Assembly (NCBI GenBank): GCA_014529385.2
Contig: CM043970.1
Coordinates: 45,042,279-45,106,278, forward strand
DNA length: 64,000 bases
Direction: 5' to 3'
From: Adiantum capillus-veneris
Taxonomy: Eukaryota; Streptophyta; Polypodiopsida; Polypodiales; Pteridaceae
Shown here: positions 24,015 through 35,720 of the stretch, one piece after another
Position numbering within the stretch: position 1 is the stretch's first letter
Layout: each line of letters opens with the position of its first letter
Notes under the pieces: generated by a model
Told to the model about the DNA's origin: nothing
The model's database searches: none
What the model saw: the letters and a program-made list of their open reading frames with translations, nothing else
Program-made: the position numbers and the translations under genes

Positions 24015-26370
24015 CTCACGTAGGGAACACATATCCCCCGACAACGGGCGTTTGAAACATGCATCAAGGAGAGGATACACCAATGTCCACAATCAATCCC
24101 CATGATTAGAGCTTGCGCACACAGGTTGCCCGTTTGATGGGGAGTGAGTTTGATTAGTGCTAGTGCTTACGCATTATCATGGGGGACAAACCAATACGGC
24201 CCCTCCTCATTTGTGATCCTCCACCATGTGTGGATGACTCAAAAGTGAAAGTCTGCTTGTGTGGATGGGTAGTGTATGAGGGTGAAGCATGCCTCACAGC
24301 CCCTCTGGTACCAACTACCATGAATCATTGTCAGCTATAGCTTTTCCTACTTCTCACCACCAAGCTCAAAAGGTCGGACCTTGCTACTGCCAAGAAGCCG
24401 ATGACGGCCTTGGCGGTGAGCATGCAATGAGGACGTAGCGGGCAAGGTTATTCAAGAAAACTGCACTCCTTCTCCACCCCAAGATGCCCCATGGGGTGTC
24501 CGTCTAGAAATATCCCTACGCCAACTCCAGAATGGTGTTCAAGCATGGGGTGAAGGCGGGTCGGTAGGAGGCAAGGAGCTAGCGCAACTTCTTGGGTCGC
24601 GGCTTGATCTTGGTATGCACCTCAATTGGGAGGAAAAGACGGGTTTCTCACCTGGAAGAATCAAACGAAGAAGCTTCAGGGCGCACAAAGAGAGGCTTTT
24701 GGTATTTCAAATAACTAAAAACGAAGCGTCATGTGGTGGTTCAGTTCGAGGCATGTTTGGGAAGGGTGATGATGATGAATTTCTTGGTCTAAGGAAGCTG
24801 GATGCGAGCCAAAAGGCATCGGCAGCTCGCTGGAGTGGCTTTGTATGTCTTGAGCCACTGGTCATGATCCCGTTCAATGGCCATGCGCTACCACAAGCAG
24901 GCTAAGAAGCTACTGCGTTGGTGCCGAGAAGGGGAGGAGCACATTCTTTGAACTGTGGTGAAGTCAAACCACCATGCGTCTTAGAAGCAATGGGAGCAAA
25001 ATCAGGCCTCTTGTTATGGTTGTTCTTGTTGTGCTGTTGTTGCAGTTTTTTGCTCTTCCTCCTTAATTGTAGGGATTGCCCTCGCATGAATTGCTCCTGC
25101 TTCGCGTGAGAGAGTTGAAGTTCGAGTCAACATGGTTGGGCTCCTAATCCTCTGATTATAGCTTGTGCTGCTCTGCTCTGCTTTGTTCGGCTCCTGCTGC
25201 TACTTCACGCAAACAGAGTAGCAGGAGCTGAAGAGAGCAGAGCAGAGCAACGCAAGCCATGACCAGCGGGTTAGGAGCCCAACCATGTTGACTCTAGCTT
25301 TAAATCTCTCACTCGAAGTAGGAGCACGTCATGCGAGGGAAGCCTCTACAATTAAGGAGGGAGAGAAAAAGCCGCAACAGCAGCAACACAACAACAACAA
25401 CAACAACAACAAGATACCCGATGCCGTTCCCATCGCTTCTAAGACGCATGGCGGTTTGGCTTCACCACCCATGATCCTCCCCTTCTCAGCACCAGCGTAG
25501 TAGCTTCTTAATGCTTGCTTGTGGTGGCAGGCACTTCGGCAATGCATGGCCATTGAACGGGATATGATCAGTGGCTTAAGACATACGAAGCCACCCCTGC
25601 AAGCTGCCGACGCCCTTTGGCTCGCATCCATCTCCCTCCGACCAAGAAATCGATCGTCATCTCCCTCTCTAAACATGCCTCGGACCAAACCATCGCACGA
25701 CGATTCATTTGCACATATCTAGAACACCCAAAGCCTCTCTTTGCACACCCCGAAGTTTCTCCGTCTGGTCCTTCCAGGTCCGCAACCATCTAATAGCGCC
25801 GTCGTTTCCCCCAACTGAGGTGCATACCAAGATCAAACTGTGACGCAGGAAGTCATGCTAGATCCTTGCTTTCTACCAATCCGCCTTTAGCTCATGCCTT
25901 AGCACCAGCTTAGAGCTGGCAAACGGGGATCTCTAAACGGACTCTCCATGAGGCGTCTTGGGGCGGATAGTACAATTTGCTCGAATGACCTTGCCCGCTA
26001 CGTTTTCATTGCACGCTTGTCGCCAAGGCCATCGGTGTCTTCTTGGCAGCAACAAGGTCCGACCTTTCGAGCTTGATGATAAGTAGGAAAAGCTACAGCT
26101 AACAATGATTCATGGTAGCTAGTATCGAGGGGATGTGAGGCATCCTTCACCAGACACACCACCCATCCACACTCACTTTTGAATCACCCACACATGGGAG
26201 GATCGCAAATGAGGGGGATGTATTAGTTCACCCCGCATGATGATGAACAAGCACATGCGCAAGCTCTAATCATGAAGATTGATTGTATGGCATTGGAGTG
26301 TCCTCTACCTGATGCATTTTCCAGACGCCCATGTGGGGGACGTTTCTTGTATGGAAACTACGGAACCATC
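24015..26370. repeat. Large imperfect palindrome (foldback structure), about 2.35 kb
   Basis: The left arm (about 24015-25205) and right arm (about 25207-26370) are inverted copies that differ at many sites. Matching landmarks include the inner blocks catggttgggctcctaa at 25128 against its complement near 25270, aaggtcggaccttgct at 24371 against 26066, and attagagcttgcgc at 24105 against 26260. The centre (ggctcctgctgctact ... agtagcaggagct) forms a tight stem. Frames in both arms are mirrored versions of each other with low-complexity Leu/Cys runs, and I do not call them genes. No transposase or target duplication was found. Confidence 0.8.
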
Positions 26371-27710
26371 TGCACGTTTTCTTTCTTATCGGGTGGTGCT
26401 AGTGAGGGGGAGGAGGGGCAACTCATCCATCATGTGGCCGTCGAGGCAATCTGCTCTGGGTTTCAGATTCTTTCAGTTGCTTGCAGGCTAGCTACTCACC
26501 TTGCTCTACACAGAGGGAGGTGGGGGCCTTGCGATAGAAGTCGTGCGATCGGCAAGCGGCAAGCGGCTAGGCTCTCTCATGATAATTGTCACTCGTCCAC
26601 AAAAGTATTGTCGTTTCTCAGTACGAGAGAGAGAGAGAGAGACGTCGTGAGAGACGTCGTCGTTTGGTAGACTTTCCAACATACTTACTTGCTGCTCTCA
26701 AAGAATGCATATTCAATTTTATGGTGACGGCCAAACTGCTTATGAATCCGACTCAACCATTTAGATAATAAGTTCAAACTGACCCAGCACGATGATGAGT
26801 TGAAGAGGAGGACATGCCTGCATTGGGTTGTCGTGGACAACAGAATTGACATCGCCAAGAAGCTTTCCTGCAGGCCTGGGATTCAAGGCAGAGATGGGAA
26901 GACAAAAAAACATGGCAATATGCTCGAGGCCGGACAAGCAGCAGGATAACAAAGAAGGGGAGGACAAGCTGAACAACATGGAGGACTTTCCATGCAAGAG
27001 GCTATCATGTGGCGCTAAGAGCAAGTGTAATTTCTTATGGTTGCGTAAAGTGCCCTCTGCAAAGTTTGGTACATACAGATTTGATAAAAAGAACAAACAA
27101 TTGTTATTAATTCCTTCTTGTACAAGCGTCAATCCCTTTGAACTGTTTAATTTGGAGGTTGCATTGTAACCGTGGATACTTTCAGGGGATGTGGGAAGTT
27201 AGTTTGGGTAGAGAGATGTGCATCTTGGTACCTTCCCTTGGCTTTTGAGGCGGACGGTGAGTGGGGCCCCCTTGCCTTTCTTACACTTGGTTGTGCAACA
27301 AATCTACTTCCTTCTTTAGTTGGAGTCCATCATCAAGAATTGTTAGAATGGATGTGGATGATTTTCGAGGCGCGACCTAGGGGTTCGCAGTCCCTTGGCT
27401 TTTGGGAGCTTCTATAGGAGGTTTTTACAACGGATGCTTTCTATCAATCAAATAATCAGCACTGGACTTTGTGGTTTTCACTACATCTCGCTCGAGCTGG
27501 ACAGAGCTTTAGTTAGATTTGTGTAGACTTGATCACTATCCCAATAGCCACGTTTCACCACTTGGTTAAAGTATCTTTATCCCTAGATGTTTTTTGTGGT
27601 TTGTTATGGGATTTTTCCCATGATACACCCTTCAGGTTTTTCCATATTTCTTGGACATGGACTGATGGTTGATTGTTATGTAATGCAAAGGTTAAAACGC
27701 ACTTCTATTG

Positions 27711-27712
27711 CA

Positions 27713-27763
<51 letters not shown>
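27711..27763. repeat. (CA)n(GA)n compound microsatellite
   Basis: A CA run of about 10 units joins a GA run of about 17 units without interruption. Confidence 0.95.
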
Positions 27764-27764
<1 letters not shown>

Positions 27765-28227
27765 ATTCGGCCTCTCTGTACCTGCACCCGGAGAGAGCAA
27801 CGGAGGTGACGATCTCTTTCATGGGGTCTCCTGCCCAAGGCATCCCAAAAGAGCAGCAGGAAGGTGACATGTTCCAGCCCTTCTCCAATCTACAGTGAAG
27901 AGAGATGGAGGACATGCGCGTGAGTGTGTGTTTATCTGCAATAGAGAGTAGATTAGGCAAGTGTGTAGGCAGCTTGAATGGCCCAAGTTTGAGGAAGGCA
28001 TGAAATTAAGGGAGAACTAATTTGTTTCTTGGTGTAGCTAAAAACAACTACTAGAATGCACATCCTCCGCCAAGTGATGCTGGCACCTACAAAATAAATT
28101 TTAACTCATTAATAGAATTGCAATCTAAGGTTTTGGACTCTAGAATAGTGTAGAGACTTCGATTAATGGAGCTGAAACTACGAGCAGATATTGTTGGTAG
28201 GTAGAAATTATGGAAGACATCCGACAT

Positions 28228-28258
28228 TCTCTCTCTCACACACACGCGCACATGCGCG

Positions 28259-28341
<83 letters not shown>
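28228..28341. repeat. (CT)n(CA)n(GA)n compound microsatellite
   Basis: A short CT run is followed by a long, slightly interrupted CA run (with cgcgc and atgcgcgc variants) and a long GA run. Confidence 0.95.
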
Positions 28342-28342
<1 letters not shown>

Positions 28343-28497
28343 ACCACTCACAAGTACTACACACAATCACCAGGAGCACCGTCGAGACTAGAGTCGTCGT
28401 CACCTTCCGAGCCTTGAACACAAGACCTATCGGAACTGAGAATACCAATCTATCACACGGGTGATAGAAACATTATTCCAATTTACTCGTCATTCAC

Positions 28498-28498
28498 A

Positions 28499-28539
<41 letters not shown>

Positions 28540-28602
28540 GCACATACACACACACAACACACCAGGAGAGCGAGAGAGAGAGAGAGAGGGGGGGGGGGGG
28601 GT
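28498..28602. repeat. (CT)n(CA)n ... (GA)n(G)n compound microsatellite
   Basis: CT and CA runs, a 20-base interruption, then a GA run ending in about 14 consecutive G. The CT and GA halves could pair as a hairpin. Confidence 0.95.
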
Positions 28603-29186
28603 GTTTTAAAGTTGAAATTGAAAAAACAGAGGGAAAAAAGGAGAGAGAGTGAGAAATTGCTGTTGATAGAGAGCACTTGAAACGGCCTTTTATTGATGGC
28701 TAGGGTAAGGGAACCAATTTAGAGACGAAAAATTTTGACCCCCCAGGTTATACACATCCACCCCCAATTTAGAGGCAAGAAATTTGGAATATTCTTAGAA
28801 TCTTGCTTGTGTATCATGTTGTGATTTGTTGAAAAGGGTACCATTACTGGGTCTTAAGTGTCTCTAATGCTTCAAAAAGCTTGAAAAGCTGAATTGATTC
28901 GAATGGAACATTCAAACAAAATTTGCAAAATATTGATTTTGGTATCATTTGATTCTTGTTTTCATGAGGAGTCTCATGCAACGCGTAGATATTAAAAATG
29001 ATGAAAATATCACGTTTCCACAAAACGCCTCGAAACTGTCTCCCTTACCCTACAACGTTGTTGATCGCTAGTGCCCCTTTAAGCTCCTATAGTAAGATCC
29101 TACTTTCAATAGTCAACACACAATTGCATATACACATTCACACTCAATTGCTCTCCCAAGCCCTTATGGTAGGATTCCTACCTTTC

Positions 29187-29190
<4 letters not shown>

Positions 29191-29226
<36 letters not shown>
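29191..29226. repeat. (GA)n microsatellite
   Basis: About 18 GA units flanked by unique sequence. Confidence 0.95.
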
Positions 29227-29229
<3 letters not shown>

Positions 29230-29588
29230 TGTAGACCACAAACGTAACATATGGTGAAGAGGGGGCGATCAGCCCCCCATGACTACCATGAGCAGAAGGC
29301 CCAATACACAATAACCAAATGATGGAAGGGGGTACCCCCCTGGCCCCATAAATAGGCGTTCAAGGGGAGGTAGGGCAAAGCCTGCAAAAATCTTCCACGA
29401 CCGGACAAGAAATAAATGAAATATGAAAATGTATAAGAGGACGCCCAGACAAAGGTGGGTGGCCGGCCCCAAACTTGGGCGGCGAGACGAGGTACAACCT
29501 AGACTATGGGTGGCCAGCCCGGAGACATACTAGTCATATATGTATGCCCTATACCTGAGTGAAGCAACAGAGTGGTGTAAGTCTAACA
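29227..29588 (-). repeat. Possible copia LTR (start only fixed)
   Basis: On the minus strand a polypurine tract (gctgagaggggg, 29589-29600) is followed by TGTTAGACTTACACC, a typical copia PPT-to-LTR transition, and the codons just upstream read LRGG, as in many copia 3' ends. The other LTR end is not identified; I placed it arbitrarily at the microsatellite. No second copy of this LTR is in the window. Confidence 0.4.
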
Positions 29589-29600
29589 CCCCCTCTCAGC

Positions 29601-31451
29601 ACCTGATGCTGAGAAAACCGCGTGAAGCCGAAGATGTGAGGAAAATGATGAAGATGTCTGCAGCAGTCTGGGGTGTCCCAACCGCCAAGAAATCTCCATG
29701 GTAAAGTGTCATCACAAGCAATGTAGCAGACTGCTGTACTCCACCCATACAGGGTGAAGATACTGTATAAAGGTCCCGAACTGAATTGAAAACACCTCCT
29801 TGTCATAAAAGAAATGCTAATAGGCCTACCTGCAACAACAAGTGTCTTGCCCAATAGGATCTGTGGTGTCTACAGTCAGACTGTCTGGAGAAAATGGGGA
29901 AGCCCAAGAACTGTCATGAGAATGACTGGAAGCTTGTCAATGCATGAGCCTACAACCCAGTGTGGCCAGGTGGCTAAGCTACGAAAAATCCAGGAAGGCT
30001 AGATGTAGCAATTTGCACCGTAAATGTCCTCCAAATCAAGGAAAGCCAGACAAAACAGTCTGTGATGTAGAAGCTACAGTAAGCTGCAACAGTCATTGGT
30101 AGATCGCATGGACCACCACCGGATGGTGTCCTATCAGTAGGTAGGGTAATCCAAGATGAGGGGAAAGCGAGACTCAACAGTCTATGTTGTCAAGGGCCTC
30201 TAAGAAGAGATGTGGTCAAGCCAAGCTCTCTACACCGTAGTCAGCCTGTATGAAGAAGGGAATCCAGACTGAGCAACCTGTGTTGTAAATAATCTCTGAG
30301 AAGAGGAAAGACCAGACTAATCTGTCTACGTCGTCTTGCCTGTATCTCCTCCAATCCTCCGGTGTCAACCAAAACAAAATCCATGCTAGCAACACCAGCA
30401 AACCGCATCTTAGTGTGGCTCTCAATGTGAATGAGTTGGAAGTGGCCTATTGCCTAGATCAGGGGATAAGCCTGTTGTAAGGTTACCGAGGGTGAGTGTA
30501 AGCAACTTTCAAGGTAGCAGTCCAAATGATCAGGAGTGTAGAAGAGCAACTACACTACCATCCAAGCCAAGCTACGGGTGACTCCGGATGTAGTCGTGTG
30601 ATGCCTGATCTCCCGCATCTCGCGGGTAAACTCTCCAAGAGAGTCCAAAGTACTGAAGTCCCACTCCAGTCTATATATCCAAGCAATGAACATGTCTAGG
30701 AAGAGATCCAAGATCCTCTCCCTAAGTCCATGTATATGCTCCTGTGTACGCAAGTGATCTGACTTGTCGAGGTCAAGTGGTAAGTGTCTGTCCACCTAAG
30801 ATGGTGGTGTCTTCTCTGGGAATTTCAGAATCCCATATGCCATGAGCATGGCCATATCTTGTGTGAACTCCTCTGATGAGTGCATAGGTGTGTCCATAGC
30901 GAACCACAAGTCACCACTCCCTCTGGAGTGCGCAACCGGTGAATGATGGCCGGAATGAATGGATCTCCGTATGATCGTACGCCCATAGATGATCAAGCCA
31001 ATGTCGAAGATATCATGTACTACAGCAGTCAATGAGAGACCGCATGGACCACCACCGGATGGTGTCCTGGCAGGAGGTAACTTCATCCTCTTTGAAAAAC
31101 TCAAACCATGTGGCTATTGTCCACCCAAAAACGCAACTACGAGGTGATGAAAATGTTGTTGTCCATCGATTTTCAATGACTCGTATACTCTTGACAGGGT
31201 CCGAAGCGGTGCAGAGGGTGTGGGGAGGGTTTATCTCTGTGTGCACAACCATCGACGGGCTGAGAACAGAGAAAAAACAGCAGGTGTATGGCGGAAATCA
31301 GTCGATCTGAAGAGGAACAAGACCGGCAAGGCACCAGTTTCCAAGGCCAAGAACGTAATGACAAGATCTAGGGTTGAAAAGCTAAGCGTTTTCCTCCTGT
31401 TGTAAAAATGCCGCAGCTATTAAAAAATGCAGATTTGGATAAAAAAACTAA
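29601..31451. other. Region upstream of the possible copia LTR, not assigned
   Basis: Minus-strand frames at 30550-30795 and 30796-31104 abut and look mildly coding, but show no copia pol motif. A block of about 60 bases containing gcatggaccaccaccggatg is repeated directly at about 30089-30148 and 31026-31085. Between 30020 and 30350 short blocks resembling ccagac-a-cagtctgtgatgt recur four times in degenerate form. It may be the interior of a non-autonomous retroelement. Confidence 0.35.
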
Positions 31452-32360
31452 ATGGAGGAATACCCTCTTCTGACCAAGTTTTGCTATACAGTCGAAGAGC
31501 TACATAAGGAGTATGGTCTGAGAATGGAGGGTGTGCTTCCAAAGGATCTTACAGAAGAAGACCTCCCTAATGACCAATGGATGATTGTTTTCAAGCAACA
31601 CTACCAAAAGAATGCAAAGGTTTACTTGAATCATGTGCAGCCAAGACTGGTTGAAGATTGCGGGTTCTTGTTCCATAAGGTATACCAAGCCCCTCCATCT
31701 TGTGGGGAGATCACTGCAAAGTTTGCACGTTGCTTTGCTTTCGAGAATTGCCGTGTGGCAACAAAGGACCCTGTGAGCCATAAGGTTGCATGGGCGAGGT
31801 TTGGAGAGAATGTATTCAGTATGTGTGCTAGTTGCCCGTGAGGGTTGGAGCGGAAGGTCGAAACTTGGCGAAGGGCAAACGGTGCCTCCCACACAGACCA
31901 CCTGGCATATATTAAGAAGCCTCGTCTTACGCAAAGTGGTAGTAATATCTGTATAGAGGTAGACCCCCCACAGCGTCATATAGAGACACTTCACTATGTT
32001 ACAGACCTAGAAAGTACTTTTGAGAGAGTGCCTCAGACATGTGCAGTTGTATCCGTTAAGTTGAAAGACTTGAAATCATCTCTACAATAGAACAAGGAAA
32101 GTTTGTTGAGAGCGGAGGGTTCCAATGTCGTTGCGAATCCGATAAAAGATGACATAGAGTACTATGAACTACAGCTTGCAAAACTAAAGCAGGAAAACAC
32201 TTGCAATGATGAGGACATCAAAGAGGTGGAGGCTGGTTTGAAAGCCAGTTGATGCATGCTTCATCGAATTGGAAACAATGAGGACATGAAGAAGCTTGAG
32301 AAGGAAGTTGATCTCCAACAAGTGATTCTTGACATCCATGCCTTGAGAAAGTGGTTATGG
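31452..32360 (+). pseudogene. Unrecognised gene fragment with three in-frame stops
   Basis: A single plus-strand frame runs from the ATG at 31452 to about 32360 with stops at 31839 (TGA), 32088 (TAG) and a TGA near 32250. Around the stops the frame looks coding: charged residues, no low-complexity, and a possible coiled-coil region at the end (KKLEKEVDLQQVILDIHALR). The first stop is compatible with a CGA-to-TGA change. I do not recognise the family. The T-rich sequence that follows, and a second coding-like piece at 44622-44742, suggest it is the upstream part of an intron-containing gene later split by element B. Confidence 0.45.
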
Positions 32361-33091
32361 TATTTTTCGCAGCTTTCTAACAAATTATATTTGCTGCTGC
32401 CTTAGTAGTTCTAATACATTTGGTGGTTTATGGCAGTTTTTGGTACTTCATTTTATTTTTTCAGTATTGGTAGATTCTGGCAGGTCTGGTAGTTTTGAAA
32501 TCCTTTGGTAGTTTGTTGTATTCCTGAAAGCTCTTGGTATTTTTTGGTATATGTAAATCCTGCTTTGGTAGTTTTGTCAATGTCTGGTCCTCTTGCTTCT
32601 ATATGGTAGTTGCACATTTTAGGTAAATTGGTAGGTTCAAGTAGATTTTTTGAATTTTGTCTATGCTATTTTGGTTGTTTTTATTCATACTAATATCATT
32701 TGGGTCTTTCTGGCTCTACTTTCTTGTTTTGGTATCTTCTATCATGTTGTTATTAGACGTCTGGTAGTCTAGTAATTTTCTTGTTTTGAGAGTTTTGGTA
32801 GTTATAAATGTGTTGCTAGTACCACTAAACCCTTACTGTATGCTTTTGGTAGTTTTTGGTTATGCTTTGGTAGTTTATGGTGTGGATCTAACAAGGTTTT
32901 TTGCAGTTTTGGTTATGTCTGAATAGTTTATCTTTGTCTTGGGTGTATTCATAATTCTTTTGGTGCTAACTGGAAGCTTTCGGTACTAATTGGTAGCTCG
33001 TGGTTTTGAATTAGTTCAATTCTTAGTACATGGTTGTCTTCTAGCATTGATGACTTAGTCGTTTTGGTAATTTTTTGGTACTATTTGGTAG
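32361..33091 (+). other. T-rich sequence with dispersed TTTTGGTA/TTGGTAGTTT motifs, left half
   Basis: Words such as tttggtag, ttttggta and ggtagttt recur many times at irregular spacing. The same vocabulary resumes at 44221 on the other side of element B. A T-rich composition between coding-like pieces on the plus strand fits an intron, though no convincing 5' splice site in the right phase was found. Confidence 0.55.
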
Positions 33092-35692
33092 TGAGGTGGT
33101 CCGGGGCGGGAACCAGGAAGAGCGGCCTCTAAACACCCTTCGAGGCTCCCGTGCTGCTCAATTGGGGTTGGGGCAAGCACAATCAGAGACAACAACAACC
33201 CACAGCCAGAAACCAAACAAGAAAAGGGGCACCACCTAGTTGTAGATGCGAACTAGGACACACGTGATATCTTCTTGTACTCAAACGCACAAAGAGAGGG
33301 GAATGCAAGATAGCCACACACACCAAACACAAACATTCACCACGCCAGAGAGAGGTAAAGAGCACAAATCAACTTGAGCAACTCAGTCTTAGCCTTAAAG
33401 ACTAGATGCACACAAAGCTTGATGAGAAATAGAGAAACAACACAAAACTTGACCTTGTTGCCAATACACAAATTGTCTTAGGGTCACGGGATCCCTTTCA
33501 CCGAGCACCCTCTTACAATTGACCTTTTAGGCAAACAATTCAATAAGCCCTCAAACCACCAAGCATGAAATGGCACAACAAACTTCAAGGACAATATACC
33601 TTCAACCACCTGATGAGCCAACTTATCAAGTCAATTTGGAGAGAAGAGTCGTAGTTGCAGCATACAATTGCACCCAAAACTATAAATCTTATTTATGCAC
33701 AAGAGTAGGCTACAAGTGTGGTGAAGAGTATGGCATACACTCCACTCCTCTAGATGGCATAACTAACTTCAAGCTTCTCCATGCACCTATGTGTAATGAT
33801 GGAATAGAGCACTCACGATGCACACACTCTACACAACTAGGCTTGAAGAGTGGTGTGTTATGTGTTGAGAATGGTGTGGTGTAGTTGTGATCATGTGATG
33901 ATTTACAAGGGAGAGAAGAGCTCTATTTATAGGTTTTAGAAGCCCCGATTTGGATTAGGCCTAATCAAGTTTATTTGAAGGAATAAAAGATTATGAAAAT
34001 TTTTATTATTATTTTTATTTTTTAATGAGGGTGGGTCTCTCTTGTCCTTTGAGTCACATGGATGTGGGCTCAAGGGAAGAGAATTATTGAGGATGAAAGA
34101 AGAGAGGATTGAGTGAATAATTTGGGAGTGCCTACTCTAGTAGAGGGTGCATTTTACAATAAGGTTAGTGGTTAGTAGTTAGTAATTATCACTAAAAAAT
34201 ATTTACAAAATCATTCACCAAATGGTGAGATATATGATGAGAGAAGTTAGAGAAGGGATGAGCTTGTAAAGAGAGGTTGAAGCTTTGGAGAAGTTGACAT
34301 TCACCTCTTTACAGCACCGGTAGAAGAAGCGGTCAGCATGGCGAAGTAGCACGTGTCGATGAAGCTACGTTATCTTCAAACCTTGAAAAATTCATGATAA
34401 AGCCTTCATTTGCAGAGGTTAACCTTGGATTTTTGCTGATTTTTTGAAGTTCTTTACAAAGATGAAGAGAGTATGGTAATATGGACATATATGTAGAGAG
34501 AAAGGGGGACACCTAGGGTGTAGAAATGGAGGATGAAGGCTATGGAGGTGTGAGAGATGTGGCAATGGTGAAGAGGGTGAATTAGGACATGGGCGTTGCA
34601 GGTTTGGGAATGGAAAGGAGAGGGAGGAGTGTGTGTGAAAGAGGAAAATGATAAAGTGGAAGAGCGAGTGTGGCTGCATAGCATGGGAAAACTGGGGTCC
34701 ACCAATAAAATCATAGCTCACAGCTCGTAGCTCAAAAAAATATGAAAAAAATTGAGATGAAAGTTCAGCTCAGGAGCTACAACTTTTGTTTGTATCAAAT
34801 TTTCAAATTCGGGAAGCATGTGATTTTTAAAAATTCAGAAAAAATGACAGTTTTTTCCACCTCACAAGGTCCTTGTGAGGTCCTTCTTTGGATGATTCTT
34901 TTGAATACCTCCAAGAGTGAGCTCCCCATGGTGCATACATACATGCCACATATCCTTGACCTTATTTGGTAGGTCTATAATTGAAGATATTGTTGAGATC
35001 ATGATATAAGTGAATAGTATAACTAGGAAAATCAAATATTGAGGGGTCTAAAAATATATATACATGTCAAATATAAATAATATAGGTGAAAAAAATATAA
35101 AGGGGTCAAAATAAATCTCTCTCATTATAAGTCTACCATAAAAAGATGAATATTTTTGGTGATCTAATTTATGAGAGTAAAAGAGAATAGATGTAGGAAG
35201 GAAAAATCACAATAGTGAAAAAATATACACATAAATAAAACTAGTTTTTTTGGATTTTTGTTGTGATGGAGTTACACCAAAAATAAGAGAAGCTTGCATG
35301 AAATTATTTTTATATGGAATAAAGAGTATGCAAAATAGTAAGAAAAAATATGGTAATGGTGAGTCAATGTACATAGCATAAATAACACACCATAGGTAGA
35401 AATATTTAAATAATTATGAAAAATCCTTTTATTTAGGTCCTATATACAATGAAATATTAAAACACAAATGGGCCATAATATACTTATATTTTTTATAATT
35501 TTTTTGTTTTTTTGGCTCAATTAGCTCAGTGACTAGCTAATTAAGGGTTTTTAAGAAAATATGGAGAAAGTCCCCTAACTCACACACACCTATATACAAT
35601 GAAATGGTAGGGATAGCCACAGTGTTTGGATAATTTTGGTAGGGTGGGTTAACTCACTATGGCAATTACGGAGAGCCGATAAACGGCTATCA
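33092..35692 (-). repeat. 3' LTR of element B (2601 bp)
   Basis: Plus-strand ends are TGAGGTGGTCC and CGGCTATCA. It is almost identical to 41614-44220. Its terminal parts (first about 150 bases and about 34420-35692) align with the A and C LTRs, but the middle (about 33240-34400) does not. It contains a 104-codon plus-strand frame at 33570-33884 whose protein is identical in the other LTR. Confidence 0.9.
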
Positions 35693-35705
35693 TTAGCCCT
35701 CCCCC
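35693..35705 (-). other. Polypurine tract of element B
   Basis: Plus-strand ttagccctccccc, read on the minus strand as gggggagggctaa, adjoins the LTR start TGATAGCC. It is identical to the tract of element A. Confidence 0.8.
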
Positions 35706-35720
35706 AGGATGATGGTATAT

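Larger units (their letters stand above)
26371..29190. other. Spacer dominated by compound microsatellites
   Basis: Between the palindrome and the possible copia 3' end I find no gene family. Two overlapping antiparallel frames at 26761-27169 of about 115-123 codons have no motif. Three long compound microsatellites lie at 27711-27763, 28228-28341 and 28498-28602. Confidence 0.5.

Noticed and set aside
24615-25688. Mirrored frames in the two arms of the palindrome as a duplicated gene
   Set aside because: They are low in complexity at the end (Leu/Cys runs), have no start or motif in common with a known family, and follow simply from the inverted duplication.
31026-31085. CRISPR-like or satellite repeat at 30089 and 31026
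   Set aside because: Only two copies of about 60 bases, 0.9 kb apart; no regular spacing.
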